Shown here one piece after another: positions 15,675-25,562 of a stretch of DNA of 64,000 nucleotides. The notes under the pieces are model-generated. The model did not search any database. It was not told where the DNA came from and worked only from the letters and a program-made list of their open reading frames with translations. The position numbers and the translations under genes were made by a program. Every line of letters begins with the position of its first letter. Position 1 is the stretch's first letter. Source of the DNA: Hahella sp. KA22 (GTDB lineage Bacteria > Pseudomonadota > Gammaproteobacteria > Pseudomonadales > Oleiphilaceae). The stretch spans positions 5,819,501 through 5,883,500 of the forward strand of contig NZ_CP035490.1 of the NCBI RefSeq assembly GCF_004135205.1, read 5' to 3'.

Positions 15675-17030
15675 ATGAAGCAATACGATCCGACAACGCC
15701 CGATCACTATACGAATCATCTAGCGGAGGTGAACGAGACCAATGCGGTAATCGCTACTGAGGACATATACAACAAGGACGGGATGCTGCTGGTTAAAAAG
15801 GGGCTGGCCATCAAACCGGAAGTCGCGCGCAGACTGCTTAACCACAAACTGGTGAAGCCGCTTGAAGTGTCCGTCAATGTGGACGACGCCCTATTTGGGC
15901 AGGAAATTCACCGCGACATTCATCAAATGTTCGATCGTTTCGAAGGACTGCTGGAGATTCATTCGTCCATGCGTCTGGAAGCCAGCCTTATCGAGGTGTG
16001 CGAGAAGTATGGCGGCTACGATCTGCTGGTGCAGAAAGTTACCGTTCTGAGCAAACGATTGCCGAAAGAGTACCAAAAGGGCCTGTTCTGTGCGTGGTTA
16101 AGCTTCGCCATGGCGACACGCCTTAATCTGAGTAACGAAGAGCGCGAAGCGGCTTTTATGGCGGGACTGGCTCACGACGCCGGTATGCTCCACATTGATC
16201 CACAAATCGTCGCCAAAACCGGCGAGTACACGCCGGAAGAATGGCGCGCCATGCAGAGCCACACGCTCATTGGCGACCTGTTTCTTTCCTATATCAAAGA
16301 GATCCCTGCCGTCACCCGTCGCGCAGTCAAAGAACATCATGAACGCGCTGACGGCAGCGGCTATCCCGCCGGTCTGTTTGAAGACAGCCTGTGCATTGTC
16401 GGACAGGTGGTGGCGATGGCGGATGCAACCTACGCCATCTGTGAGAAGCGCCGCTTCAATGACAAAATTAATCTCGGCGAAGTTATGCCGGTCTTTCAGA
16501 TCGACAGTTCTTTCTTCCCCAATCAGGTGCACATGGCGCTCATGTCCGTACTGCGTCAGGTGAATCACGCCGCTACTCAACTGAATATTTCAGGCGACCT
16601 GAGCAGCATGTCGGCGCAGCTCATGGAAAAGCGGCAAATGCTGGAAGGCGTGGTGGAGAGCATCTATGCGCTGCGAGAAACGCTGGCGGAGAGAGAGCAC
16701 ATCAAACGCATGCGGGTCGCCAAAGTGAAAATAGATCGTCTGTGGACTCTGGTCACGCGCTCCGGCATGTTGAGCGCGCCTCTCGGCCGCTGGTTGCAGC
16801 ACGTAGTGGAGAATCAGATCATTCAGACTGTCAGCCGTGAAATCGTGGAAATGGACCTGATGTACCAGGAGCTGCAGTGGCAGCTGAAACAATTGGGAAG
16901 AGTGCTGTATCTCTATCTGGAGGAAGAGAAGAAAATTACTCCCGAGCTTAGAAAAGCGCTGGCCAATTCCATCAAAATTCTCGATATGGGCGCGCCTAAG
17001 TCCATGGAAAAGGCGGAAAAAGTAGCCTAA
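15675..17030 (+). CDS. HD-GYP domain protein, probable c-di-GMP phosphodiesterase
   Basis: A protein of 451 residues from the ATG at 15675 (AGGA 9 nt upstream; the frame opens at 15639 without a site). The HD motif lies in AGLAHDAGML (about residue 168) and the GYP signature in EHHERADGSGYPAGL (about residue 222), so the metal-ligand and GYP residues appear intact. The N-terminal 120 residues resemble the domain found before HD-GYP in some gammaproteobacterial proteins. The C-terminal 150 residues are helical. There is no membrane segment or receiver domain, so it is a soluble enzyme. Expected role: hydrolysis of c-di-GMP to pGpG/GMP. It stands alone. Confidence 0.87.
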   Translation: MKQYDPTTPDHYTNHLAEVNETNAVIATEDIYNKDGMLLVKKGLAIKPEVARRLLNHKLVKPLEVSVNVDDALFGQEIHRDIHQMFDRFEGLLEIHSSMRLEASLIEVCEKYGGYDLLVQKVTVLSKRLPKEYQKGLFCAWLSFAMATRLNLSNEEREAAFMAGLAHDAGMLHIDPQIVAKTGEYTPEEWRAMQSHTLIGDLFLSYIKEIPAVTRRAVKEHHERADGSGYPAGLFEDSLCIVGQVVAMADATYAICEKRRFNDKINLGEVMPVFQIDSSFFPNQVHMALMSVLRQVNHAATQLNISGDLSSMSAQLMEKRQMLEGVVESIYALRETLAEREHIKRMRVAKVKIDRLWTLVTRSGMLSAPLGRWLQHVVENQIIQTVSREIVEMDLMYQELQWQLKQLGRVLYLYLEEEKKITPELRKALANSIKILDMGAPKSMEKAEKVA

Positions 17031-17635
17031 GACAACCCAGTGGCGGACGTCGCTTCATCGTGCGTCCGCTGCGCCAGTTCGATTCACGCCCTCCTCTTTT
17101 TTAAACCTCTTCTTGCCGTCAGGCTGTTTTTCGGGGCGCTTTTCTTAACACTATCCTAGCGCTCCAACCACGCGCCCTATCCGGGCGCACAACTAAAGGA
17201 AATAGATGTCTAACGTGCACGACAAGGCGCGCAAAATCACTCTGCAATCGTCATCAAATTAATGTGTCACCTAACGTAACAGAATGATATATAAAAAATT
17301 TTAATGAAACTAAGAAAATTAATTCCTATCCAATTGTATAGATCTGAACTATGCTAATTCATAAGCGGAATACTTCATGCAAGTGGTGTTGGGGCGCATT
17401 CAGAAACGTTTTCTCACATCTGTTCAGCGGAGACGCCCGCGGGCGCGCTGAAAAAATGTCAGGAAACTTGTCTGCAGGCCAGACGCAGCCGAAAGGGGCG
17501 CATATAAAGCTCCAAAGAGGCGCATGATGACCCTGTCTGAGCAAGGCGAAGCCGCCAGTCCACGATAGCCGGTCACTGATCATGTCGACGTTTTAGCGCC
17601 ACTAAGCGAGCTATTCATCACAAGAGGGGGCCTAT
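17031..17635. other. 605-bp intergenic region upstream of prkA
   Basis: Apart from a possible 18-codon ORF at 17206 no gene is seen. The middle (17240-17350) is very AT-rich. Two stretches have the invariant GG-N10-GC of sigma54 promoters: 17461-17475 (AGGAAACTTGTCTGC) and 17496-17510 (GGGCGCATATAAAGC). Both deviate elsewhere from consensus. In E. coli the homologous yeaGH genes are induced on nitrogen starvation through NtrC/sigma54, which gives these weak matches some interest. Confidence 0.3.
17206..17262 (+). CDS. possible 18-residue peptide ORF
   Basis: ATG at 17206 is preceded by AAAGGA at 6 nt and encodes MSNVHDKARKITLQSSSN before TAA. The ribosome binding site is better than that of many real genes nearby, but so short a frame can arise by chance. 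It lies about 370 nt upstream of prkA, so a leader-peptide role is only a possibility. Confidence 0.2.
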   Translation: MSNVHDKARKITLQSSSN

Positions 17636-19558
17636 ATGAGCATCTTCAGTCAATTCGCCAGTCGATACGACTCACGCAAGGAAGAAGAGTACACGTTGGA
17701 GGAGTATTTGGAGATCTGCAAAAAGGATCGCACCGCTTATGCGTCCGCTGCAGAGAGAATGCTTCTCGCCATCGGCGAACCGGAACTGGTCGACACATCC
17801 CGCGACCAACGGTTAAGCCGCATCTTCTCTAACAAAGTCATCAAACGTTACCCCGAATTTGAAGAGTTCTACGGCATGGAAGAGTGCGTGGAACAAATAG
17901 TGTCGTTTTTCAAACATGCGGCGCAGGGATTGGAAGAGAAGAAACAGATTCTCTATCTGCTGGGTCCGGTCGGCGGCGGTAAGTCCTCTCTGGCGGAAAA
18001 GTTGAAGAGCCTGTTTCAGAAACAGCCCTTCTACGCCATCAAGGGTTCCCCTGTATTTGAATCGCCGTTAGGCCTGTTCGACCCGGCGGAAGACGGCAAA
18101 ATTCTGGAAGAGGAATATGGCATTCCCAACCGCTATCTGCGCTTTATCATGTCGCCCTGGGCGGTGAAACGCCTGCATGAATACAATGGCGACATCAGCA
18201 AGTTCAAAGTGGTCAAACTGTATCCCTCCATTCTTAATCAGGTCGCCGTATCAAAAACCGAACCCGGCGACGAGAATAACCAGGATATCTCCGCCCTCGT
18301 TGGTAAAGTCAACATTCGCATGCTGGAAGATTTTCCTCAGCACGATCCTGACGCCTACTCTTTCTCCGGCGGACTCAACAAAGCCAATCAGGGCATGCTG
18401 GAATTCGTGGAGATGTTCAAAGCTCCGATCAAAGTATTGCACCCATTGCTGACCGCTACTCAGGAAGGCAACTACAACACGACTGAGGGTATGGGCGCGG
18501 TGCCGTTCGAAGGCATCATTATGGCTCACTCCAACGAATCGGAGTGGCAGACCTTCCGCAACAACAAAAACAATGAGGCGTTCCTGGACCGAATTTATAT
18601 CGTCAAAGTGCCTTACTGTCTGCGGGTGTCCGAAGAGGTCAAAATCTATAAGAAACTGCTCAAGCACAGTTCGCTGGCCGGCTCGCCCTGCGCACCCGAC
18701 ACGTTGGGCATGCTGGCGCAGTTCTCCTGTCTTTCCCGCATCAAAGAGCCGGAAAACTCCAGTATTTACTCAAAAATGAAGGTGTACGATGGTCAGAGCA
18801 TCAAGGACACCGACCCCAAAGCCAAGTCGATTCAGGAGTACAAGGACTCCGCCGGCGTCGACGAGGGCATGGACGGACTGTCCACCCGTTTCGCCTTCAA
18901 GATACTATCCAAGGTGTTCAACTTCGACACCACGGAAGTGGCCGCCAACCCGGTGCATCTGTTGTATGTGCTTGAGAAGCAGATCGAACAGGAGCAATTC
19001 CAGCAGGAGACTCACGACCGCTACCTGCGCTTCATCAAAGAGTCTCTGGCGCCGCATTATGTCGAGTTTATCGGCAAGGAAATTCAGACCGCCTATCTGG
19101 AGTCCTACTCCGAGTATGGTCAGAACATCTTCGACCGTTATGTCACCTACGCCGATTTCTGGATTCAGGATCAGGAATACCGCGACCCTGAAACCGGCGA
19201 AATCTTTGACCGCGCGGCCATCAACGACGAACTGGAGAAAATTGAGAAGCCAGCCGGCATCAGCAATCCAAAAGACTTCCGTAACGAAGTCGTCAATTTT
19301 GTGCTGCGGGCGCGGGCCAGCAATAACGGCAAAAACCCGTCCTGGCTCAGTTATGAAAAACTGCGCACCGTGATCGAGAAGAAAATGTTCTCCAACACGG
19401 AAGACCTGTTGCCGGTCATATCGTTCAACCCGAAAGCGTCCCAGGAGGACCAGAAGAAACATCAGGAATTTGTGCGGCGCATGATCGAGCGTGGCTATAC
19501 TGAAAAACAAGTGCGTTTACTTTGCGAGTGGTATCTACGGGTTCGCAAGTCGCAATAA
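17636..19558 (+). CDS. prkA: PrkA-type serine protein kinase (YeaG family)
   Basis: A 640-residue PrkA. An AAA+ domain with Walker A GPVGGGKSS (residues 110-118) is followed by the PrkA C-terminal kinase-like domain. The length matches E. coli YeaG. It is first in the conserved prkA-yeaH-spoVR cluster, with AGAGGGGG before the ATG and 14 bp to the next gene. YeaG is linked to survival under sustained nitrogen starvation and stationary phase; the Bacillus homologue functions in sporulation. Its substrates here are unknown. Confidence 0.95.
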   Translation: MSIFSQFASRYDSRKEEEYTLEEYLEICKKDRTAYASAAERMLLAIGEPELVDTSRDQRLSRIFSNKVIKRYPEFEEFYGMEECVEQIVSFFKHAAQGLEEKKQILYLLGPVGGGKSSLAEKLKSLFQKQPFYAIKGSPVFESPLGLFDPAEDGKILEEEYGIPNRYLRFIMSPWAVKRLHEYNGDISKFKVVKLYPSILNQVAVSKTEPGDENNQDISALVGKVNIRMLEDFPQHDPDAYSFSGGLNKANQGMLEFVEMFKAPIKVLHPLLTATQEGNYNTTEGMGAVPFEGIIMAHSNESEWQTFRNNKNNEAFLDRIYIVKVPYCLRVSEEVKIYKKLLKHSSLAGSPCAPDTLGMLAQFSCLSRIKEPENSSIYSKMKVYDGQSIKDTDPKAKSIQEYKDSAGVDEGMDGLSTRFAFKILSKVFNFDTTEVAANPVHLLYVLEKQIEQEQFQQETHDRYLRFIKESLAPHYVEFIGKEIQTAYLESYSEYGQNIFDRYVTYADFWIQDQEYRDPETGEIFDRAAINDELEKIEKPAGISNPKDFRNEVVNFVLRARASNNGKNPSWLSYEKLRTVIEKKMFSNTEDLLPVISFNPKASQEDQKKHQEFVRRMIERGYTEKQVRLLCEWYLRVRKSQ

Positions 19559-19572
19559 AGTGAGGGTCCATT

Positions 19573-20877
19573 ATGGGTATGACCCACATCATCGACCGTC
19601 GACTCAATGGCAAGAACAAGAGCGCTATCAATAGACAGCGTTTCCTGCGCCGCTATCGCGAACACATCAAGAAAGCGGTGGCGGATGCGGTCAACAAAAG
19701 GTCCATCACCGACATTGACCGCGGGGAAAGCATTTCGATCCCCAGCAAGGATATCGGCGAGCCGACGTTCCGACACGGTAAGGGTGGCCGGCGTTCCGTC
19801 ACCCATCCCGGTAATAAAGAGTTCGTCACCGGAGACAGCATCCCACGGCCGCCAGGAGGCGGCGGTGGCGGCGGCTCCGGCCAGGGCAAAGCCAGCAACC
19901 AGGGCGAAGGCATCGACGACTTTGTTTTTCAGATCTCCCAGGAAGAATTTCTGGACTTCATGTTTGAGGATCTGGCCCTGCCCAATCTGGTGCAGAAGCA
20001 ACTGAAAGACACCTCCAACTACAAATTCGTCCGCGCCGGTTACACCACTCACGGCACGCCGGCCAAAATCAACGTCATTCGCAGTATGCGCGGCGCTTAC
20101 GCCCGCCGTCTGGCCCTGTCCGGCAACACCCGCAAGAAAATTTCCGACATGGAGGAGCAACTGGAAGCGCTGAAACGCACGCCGGAAACCCCGGACCCCG
20201 TATTCAGCAAAGAAGACCAGATCCGCGCGCTGGAAGAAGAGATCAAACGCCTGAAAGGCCGCGTACAGCGGATTCCTTTCATTGATGAGATCGATATTCG
20301 CTATAACCAGCACGTCAAACAGCCACAGCCCGCCACTGCGGCGGTGATGTTCTGCCTGATGGATGTGTCCGGCTCCATGAGCCAGACCCACAAGGATATC
20401 GCCAAGCGCTTTTTCATCCTGTTGTACCTGTTCCTGAAGCGCAATTACGAGAAGATCGAAGTGGTGTTTATCCGTCACCACACCAGCGCCAAAGAAGTGG
20501 ACGAAGAAGAATTTTTCTATTCACGGGAAACCGGCGGCACCATTGTCTCCAGCGCATTGCAGATGATGCGGGAGATCATGGAGGCGCGCTATCCCACTGA
20601 CGACTGGAATATCTACGCCGCGCAAGCCTCCGACGGCGACAACTGGAACGACGACTCACCCCGCTGCAGCAAGCTGCTGGCGGAGTCCATCCTTCCCTAC
20701 GTGCAATATTACTCTTACATCGAAATAACGCCCCACGAGCATCAGATGCTCTGGCATGAGTATGAAAAGCTCACCGAAGCCTTCCGGGAACGCTTCTCCA
20801 TGCAGCAAATCATGGATGTAGGCGATATTTACCCGGTATTCCGCAAGCTGTTCCAAAAGCAGGTGGACTATGCCTGA
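19573..20877 (+). CDS. yeaH: YeaH/DUF444 protein with von Willebrand A-type domain
   Basis: A 434-residue DUF444 protein. A polar N-terminus is followed by a Gly-rich linker ([14 protein letters not shown], about residues 93-106), a coiled-coil segment around residues 190-235, and a VWA-like domain with MIDAS DVSGS (about residue 262) in [12 protein letters not shown]. The downstream Thr/Asp residues ([11 protein letters not shown] and ASDGDNW) fit the metal site. It is always found beside PrkA and SpoVR. A scaffold or partner of the kinase is the usual inference. Its end overlaps the spoVR start by 8 bp. Confidence 0.94.
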   Translation: MGMTHIIDRRLNGKNKSAINRQRFLRRYREHIKKAVADAVNKRSITDIDRGESISIPSKDIGEPTFRHGKGGRRSVTHPGNKEFVTGDSIPRPPGGGGGGGSGQGKASNQGEGIDDFVFQISQEEFLDFMFEDLALPNLVQKQLKDTSNYKFVRAGYTTHGTPAKINVIRSMRGAYARRLALSGNTRKKISDMEEQLEALKRTPETPDPVFSKEDQIRALEEEIKRLKGRVQRIPFIDEIDIRYNQHVKQPQPATAAVMFCLMDVSGSMSQTHKDIAKRFFILLYLFLKRNYEKIEVVFIRHHTSAKEVDEEEFFYSRETGGTIVSSALQMMREIMEARYPTDDWNIYAAQASDGDNWNDDSPRCSKLLAESILPYVQYYSYIEITPHEHQMLWHEYEKLTEAFRERFSMQQIMDVGDIYPVFRKLFQKQVDYA

Positions 20878-22435
20878 AGCGATTGAACATACCGAAGCTA
20901 CTCCGCCTGCGGGTCGCAGGCCTATATCCGAAGGTTCCGAGTGGACCTTTGAGCTGATCAACCGTTATGACGAAGAAATTCGCAAATGCGCGGAAGAGTA
21001 CGGGTTAGACACCTACCCCAACCAAGTGGAGATTATCAGCGCTGAACAGATGATGGACGCTTACTCTTCCGTGGGCATGCCGGTGGGATATCACCACTGG
21101 TCGTTCGGCAAGCAGTTCCTGCAAACAGAGAAACTCTACAAACGGGGCCAGATGGGTCTGGCCTATGAGATTGTCATCAACTCCAATCCCTGCATCGCTT
21201 ATCTCATGGAGGAAAACACCGTGATGATGCAGGCGCTGGTTATCGCACACGCCTGTTATGGGCATAACTCCTTTTTCAAGGGTAATTACCTGTTCCGCAC
21301 CTGGACCGACGCCAGCGCGATCATCGATTACCTGATTTTCGCCAAAAACTACATCGCCCAGTGCGAGCAGCGTCACGGCGTCGAAGCGGTAGAGCAGATT
21401 CTCGATTCCTGCCACGCCATCATGAACCATGGGGTGGACCGCTATAAACGCCCGGCGCCCATTTCCGCTGCGGAAGAGGAGCGTCGACAACGGGACCGGG
21501 AAGAGTACATGCAGAAACAGGTCAACGACCTGTGGCGCACCATCCCTTCCAAACAAGGAGAAAAAGAAGCCCAAAAGAAACGCCGTTTTCCGTCGGAGCC
21601 TCAGGAAAACATCCTTTATTTCATTGAGAAAAACGCTCCGCTGCTGGAGCCCTGGCAACGGGAGATCGTGCGCATCGTGCGCAAGATCGCACAGTATTTC
21701 TATCCACAACGCCAAACTCAGGTTATGAACGAGGGGTGGGCCACCTTCTGGCACTACACCCTGCTTAACACGCTGTACGACAAAGGACTGGTGACCGACG
21801 GCTTCATGCTGGAATTCCTGCAAAGCCACACGTCCGTGGTGTATCAGCCGCCCTTCGACAGCCCCTGGTATAGCGGCCTCAACCCTTATGCGCTGGGCTT
21901 CGCCATGTTCCAGGACATCAAACGGATATGCCAGGAGCCCACGGAAGAAGACAAAGCCTGGTTCCCGGACATCGCCGGTTCAGACTGGCTGGAGACGCTG
22001 CACTTCGCGATGCGCAACTTCAAGGATGAGAGCTTCATCCTGCAATTCCTGTCGCCGAAAGTGATTCGTGACTTCAAGTTCTTCAATATTCTGGATGACG
22101 AGATGGACAGCGAGTACCACGTCACCGCCATTCATGACGACAACGGCTATCGCGCCGTACGCGAACAGTTGGCGCGGCAGTACAACCTGAGTTATCGCGA
22201 CCCGAATATTCAGGTGTGGGACGTGGACGTACGCGGCGACCGCTCATTAACCTTGCGGCATACGCCCTTTGATCGCGTCCCTCTGTACGAAAAAGACGTA
22301 TATGAAGTGCTGCGTCATGTTCACCGTCTGTGGGGCTTCGACATCCACCTGAACTCCGTAGACGGCGATGTCACGCTGCGCAGCTTCAGTTGTCCGCAAC
22401 ATGGCGAAGATGACGAGGACGACTCTCATGACTGA
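20870..22435 (+). CDS. spoVR: SpoVR/YcgB family protein
   Basis: A 521-residue SpoVR/YcgB protein with the conserved core [19 protein letters not shown] and a second His-rich block, [14 protein letters not shown]. These conserved His/Glu residues look like metal ligands, although no activity is established for the family to my knowledge. It overlaps yeaH by 8 bp and completes the prkA-yeaH-spoVR operon. The C-terminus is acidic ([10 protein letters not shown]). Confidence 0.94.
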   Translation: MPEAIEHTEATPPAGRRPISEGSEWTFELINRYDEEIRKCAEEYGLDTYPNQVEIISAEQMMDAYSSVGMPVGYHHWSFGKQFLQTEKLYKRGQMGLAYEIVINSNPCIAYLMEENTVMMQALVIAHACYGHNSFFKGNYLFRTWTDASAIIDYLIFAKNYIAQCEQRHGVEAVEQILDSCHAIMNHGVDRYKRPAPISAAEEERRQRDREEYMQKQVNDLWRTIPSKQGEKEAQKKRRFPSEPQENILYFIEKNAPLLEPWQREIVRIVRKIAQYFYPQRQTQVMNEGWATFWHYTLLNTLYDKGLVTDGFMLEFLQSHTSVVYQPPFDSPWYSGLNPYALGFAMFQDIKRICQEPTEEDKAWFPDIAGSDWLETLHFAMRNFKDESFILQFLSPKVIRDFKFFNILDDEMDSEYHVTAIHDDNGYRAVREQLARQYNLSYRDPNIQVWDVDVRGDRSLTLRHTPFDRVPLYEKDVYEVLRHVHRLWGFDIHLNSVDGDVTLRSFSCPQHGEDDEDDSHD

Positions 22436-22468
22436 CGCCGCCGACGGACCTGGATGGAGCCGGCGGCC

Positions 22469-22963
22469 ATGAACTTCCATTTCTGCCCTCTGTGCGGGGA
22501 CAACCTCACCACTCGCCAAATAGACGGCAAAGCGCGGCGTTGCTGCGCTTCCGATGGCTGCGACTTTGTTCACTGGGACAACCCGACGCCAGTCGTGGCG
22601 ATGCTGGTGGAGCATGATGGCGACATCATCCTCGCCCGTAATAAAACCTGGCCGCAAGGCATGCTGTCCATCCAAACCGGCTTTCTGGAGTCCGGGGAGT
22701 CGCCTGAACGCTGCGCCCTGCGCGAAGTCTCCGAAGAACTTGGGTTGACCGGAGAAAGCGCCAGCTTTATCGGCTATTACGCGTTCCATGAGCAAAACCA
22801 ACTGATCCTGGCGTTCCATGTGCGCTGCAACGGAGAAATCCAACTGGGCGACGAACTCGCCGAGTACAAGCGTATACCGCCGGAAAAACTCAAACCCTGG
22901 AATTTCGGCGCCGGTCTCGCGGTGCGCGACTGGTTGAGCAAGCAGGGATTGCTGGCGCTCTAA
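22469..22963 (+). CDS. Nudix hydrolase with N-terminal zinc ribbon
   Basis: A 164-residue Nudix protein. The Nudix box Gx5Ex7REUxEExGU is complete at residues 71-93 (GFLESGESPE, then REVSEELGL). An N-terminal zinc ribbon is formed by Cys6, Cys9, Cys26 and Cys31, as in NudC-like enzymes but without the longer NudC N-terminus. It lies 33 bp after spoVR and may be cotranscribed. The substrate is probably a nucleoside diphosphate derivative, which is inference from the fold only. The ATG at 22469 is chosen; a frame start at 22454 would add five residues. Confidence 0.88.
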   Translation: MNFHFCPLCGDNLTTRQIDGKARRCCASDGCDFVHWDNPTPVVAMLVEHDGDIILARNKTWPQGMLSIQTGFLESGESPERCALREVSEELGLTGESASFIGYYAFHEQNQLILAFHVRCNGEIQLGDELAEYKRIPPEKLKPWNFGAGLAVRDWLSKQGLLAL

Positions 22964-23002
22964 CCACCCTCTTTCTCATCACTCTTTTGAAAACTCGGTA
23001 TC

Positions 23003-23025
23003 GGCGGGCCTTAAGCCCGCCTTTT
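23003..23025 (+). terminator. rho-independent terminator after the Nudix gene
   Basis: A GGCGGGC/GCCCGCC stem with loop CTTAA is followed by TTTT, 40 nt after the stop. It probably ends the prkA-yeaH-spoVR-Nudix transcript. Confidence 0.85.
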
Positions 23026-23199
23026 GTGCGCTATGTATCACTGACCAGTCACTAACGTCATATTTTTACAATCCCGCCGTTCTCGCCCTCCCTATCATTG
23101 GAAGCGCTGAAACCCAATCGAGAGATCCCTCACTAGCTGGCGGCGACCGGCTGAGACATCGACGATTGATATCTTCATTGCTTAATTTAGGGAATCATT

Positions 23200-25527
23200 A
23201 TGCAAGCACGCTCTTATAAAAACGCGGTGGGACTACCGCTGAAAATACTTGTTTCATCCATGCTCCTTGTCGGTCAGGCTAGCGCAGACCAGCTGACCGA
23301 CTTCTCTATTCCAGCGGGAGAAGGCTTCTATAAAGACGTCCTGATCGACGGTGGACCTGGTATAACCGCTTCACCCATCAGACACTTCGAGTCCCTGGGT
23401 TTGTCCTATGAGACGCTAAGCTATGACGCCTACGACATTTTGACCGGTGAAGTGGACGAGGAAGACCGACAAGCCTTCATCGAAAAGTTCATCGGCTCAG
23501 ATATCGATCTTAATGGTCGTCTTCTATATCCCGATGGCGCGCCCCGTTATCGTATGTTGAATATCGGCGCGGCCTCGTTCTTGCGCACCTCAACAACACC
23601 GAGCGGCGGTAGCGTGCACATGGGCATACTCAACGAAATCTGGAATCCCGCTCAACGTAGCGGCGCCCAGAATATCCGGGACTTTGTGAAAAACGGCGGC
23701 GGGTATGTCGGCTTTTGCGCCGGCGCCAGTATGGCGGGCTCTTCCGTACACGGACTGCGCTTATATCCTGGTCAAACCTTGCCTTTGCCTGACTCCTCGG
23801 AGACGGTATACCTGACGAGCAGCCTTACCGATGTTCTCGGATTTAGGGAGGTTCCGTATGTTATGAGCAAAGGCGGTGGTTACATATATAAATCACAGTC
23901 CAACCAGTATCCTGAAGGCGTAGAAATCCTGGGGCGGACCGACCGATATCCAGCAGTCTGGAGCTGGCATGACCCAAGCAATCCTCATAGTGGAACCTTG
24001 GTGCTTAGCGGCCGACATCCTGAGCTAAGTCATGAAGAAAAAGCCGAGGAATTGACGAAAGCCATGTATGCGCTGGCGATCAAAGGCAGTCTGGACGGGA
24101 GCTATACGCCCCAAGTGCGCATCAAAGGCGATCTGGAAAACGGTCGCACCCGCTATATGGATGAGAACACCGGGTACTACGACGCCAGCCATATCAAGAT
24201 CGGCGACAAGCAGTATCACCACTTCAAGATCAACGTTGAAGATCCGCGTAAGAAGTACCTGACCATTGAGCTGAACGGCGAGTATGGCTACGACTTTAAC
24301 CTGTATCTGAAAAAAGGCGAGCCCGCCTTCGCCAATAACGCCGATGTGGCGCTCACTGACGCAGGGAACTACAAGACGCTGCAGATCGACAATCTGACTT
24401 ACGGGGAGTGGTACGTCAGCGTTGAAAACGCCACGTCTGTCACGGCGGATCGTCCCACTAACTCGGAATATTCCGGTCAGTTGGAAGTTCTTAATGGCGT
24501 CGCCTATGACATTACCGCCATCTGGGACAGAGAACCGCCCTGCCCCACCAGCATCAGTGACGTCAGTGCGGCGAATCCGGCTTTCGTTGGACAAAAGCTG
24601 CCAATCAGCTGGCGCGCCGAGTGCTTTGACGCGGGCAGCTACGCTACCGTAGATCTGGTCAAAGCCAGTAATGAAGCCAAAATCAAGACGATCACCTCCA
24701 GTGGCGGGCTTAACAACGGCGTCAACACCCTGGTCTGGAACGCGACCTACAACCAGGAGGGCGAGTACAAAATCCGCGTCAGCGACAATCTGAACTCGGG
24801 TAAAAAGAGCCTGAGCCCTGCTTTTGAGCTGAAAAAGCCGGAAATGCTGATCGCCCCTCCCGTCTCTTCCGGGGAAAAGCTGAGCGTCATCTGGCGCTGG
24901 ACTGGCGAGAGCAGTCACGTGAGCCTGGATTTATACCAGGGTAATACTCTGGTCACCAATCTTACGCCCAACTACGCTCAGAAGAGTGGAGCCAACTCGC
25001 TGGAGTTCGCCGCGACCTGGACCTGGAAGCCGGATGTGACCTACAAAGTCCGCATCAGAACCCGGGATCGCGCCAGCAATCTGGCGATGTTCAGCCCTGA
25101 ATTTAAACCGACTCTTAGCTCGAAAGTGACGGTTGATGGATTGGACGTAAACAGCGCTGGCGTAGGTGAAGTCATGCTGGACGGGTGCAATCCCGGGATG
25201 AAATGCCACCGCACGCTGACGTTCGCCAATCAGGGCGGCAAGAGCGCCAACCTGGCGCTGCAACTGAGCTATGTGGATGAGATTATCGCTAAAAGAAGCT
25301 GGGGGACTTACGGCCTGTCGTCGACTTGCCTCAGCAACGCCAGTAACGGCCAGTACGCCATGCAGCTGCCTCCAGGCGGCGCTTGCAACGTCGACCTGAC
25401 CTACTCCTGGCCGAAAGGTATTTCCAACGCCAGAGGCGGATACTTATCCATGAGTTCTTCTGACAGCGAAATTGAATTGCCCTCCCCAGGACAGAAAGGC
25501 GTGTTGCTCTGCGCGGACTGTCGCTAA
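23200..25527 (+). CDS. large secreted protein with BPL_N (class I amidotransferase-like) domain
   Basis: A 775-residue secreted protein with a signal peptide (ILVSSMLLVGQASA-DQ). Residues about 40-300 resemble the BPL_N/type 1 glutamine amidotransferase-like fold: the nucleophile-elbow Cys173 lies in GYVGFCAGASMAG, with His in SWHDPSN and SGRHPELS downstream. Residues about 300-430 look like a bacterial pre-peptidase C-terminal (PPC) domain (RYMDENTGYYDAS to YSGQLEV). Then come Ig-like modules with GANSLEFAATWTW-type strands, and a Cys-rich C-terminus (CNPGMKCHR, GACNV, LLCADCR). The substrate is unknown. The layout resembles secreted hydrolases with substrate-binding tails. It has its own terminator. 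Confidence 0.75.
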   Translation: MQARSYKNAVGLPLKILVSSMLLVGQASADQLTDFSIPAGEGFYKDVLIDGGPGITASPIRHFESLGLSYETLSYDAYDILTGEVDEEDRQAFIEKFIGSDIDLNGRLLYPDGAPRYRMLNIGAASFLRTSTTPSGGSVHMGILNEIWNPAQRSGAQNIRDFVKNGGGYVGFCAGASMAGSSVHGLRLYPGQTLPLPDSSETVYLTSSLTDVLGFREVPYVMSKGGGYIYKSQSNQYPEGVEILGRTDRYPAVWSWHDPSNPHSGTLVLSGRHPELSHEEKAEELTKAMYALAIKGSLDGSYTPQVRIKGDLENGRTRYMDENTGYYDASHIKIGDKQYHHFKINVEDPRKKYLTIELNGEYGYDFNLYLKKGEPAFANNADVALTDAGNYKTLQIDNLTYGEWYVSVENATSVTADRPTNSEYSGQLEVLNGVAYDITAIWDREPPCPTSISDVSAANPAFVGQKLPISWRAECFDAGSYATVDLVKASNEAKIKTITSSGGLNNGVNTLVWNATYNQEGEYKIRVSDNLNSGKKSLSPAFELKKPEMLIAPPVSSGEKLSVIWRWTGESSHVSLDLYQGNTLVTNLTPNYAQKSGANSLEFAATWTWKPDVTYKVRIRTRDRASNLAMFSPEFKPTLSSKVTVDGLDVNSAGVGEVMLDGCNPGMKCHRTLTFANQGGKSANLALQLSYVDEIIAKRSWGTYGLSSTCLSNASNGQYAMQLPPGGACNVDLTYSWPKGISNARGGYLSMSSSDSEIELPSPGQKGVLLCADCR

Positions 25528-25539
25528 CCCTTCTGACAC

Positions 25540-25562
25540 GCGGCGCCTAAGGCGCCGCTTTT
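25540..25562 (+). terminator. rho-independent terminator after the BPL_N gene
   Basis: An 8-bp stem GCGGCGCC/GGCGCCGC with loop TAA is followed by TTTT. It overlaps the last codons of the convergent solute-binding protein gene. Confidence 0.85.

Noticed and set aside
19495-20481. 328-codon minus-strand frame over yeaH
   Set aside because: It is antisense to a conserved operon gene and has no start signal.
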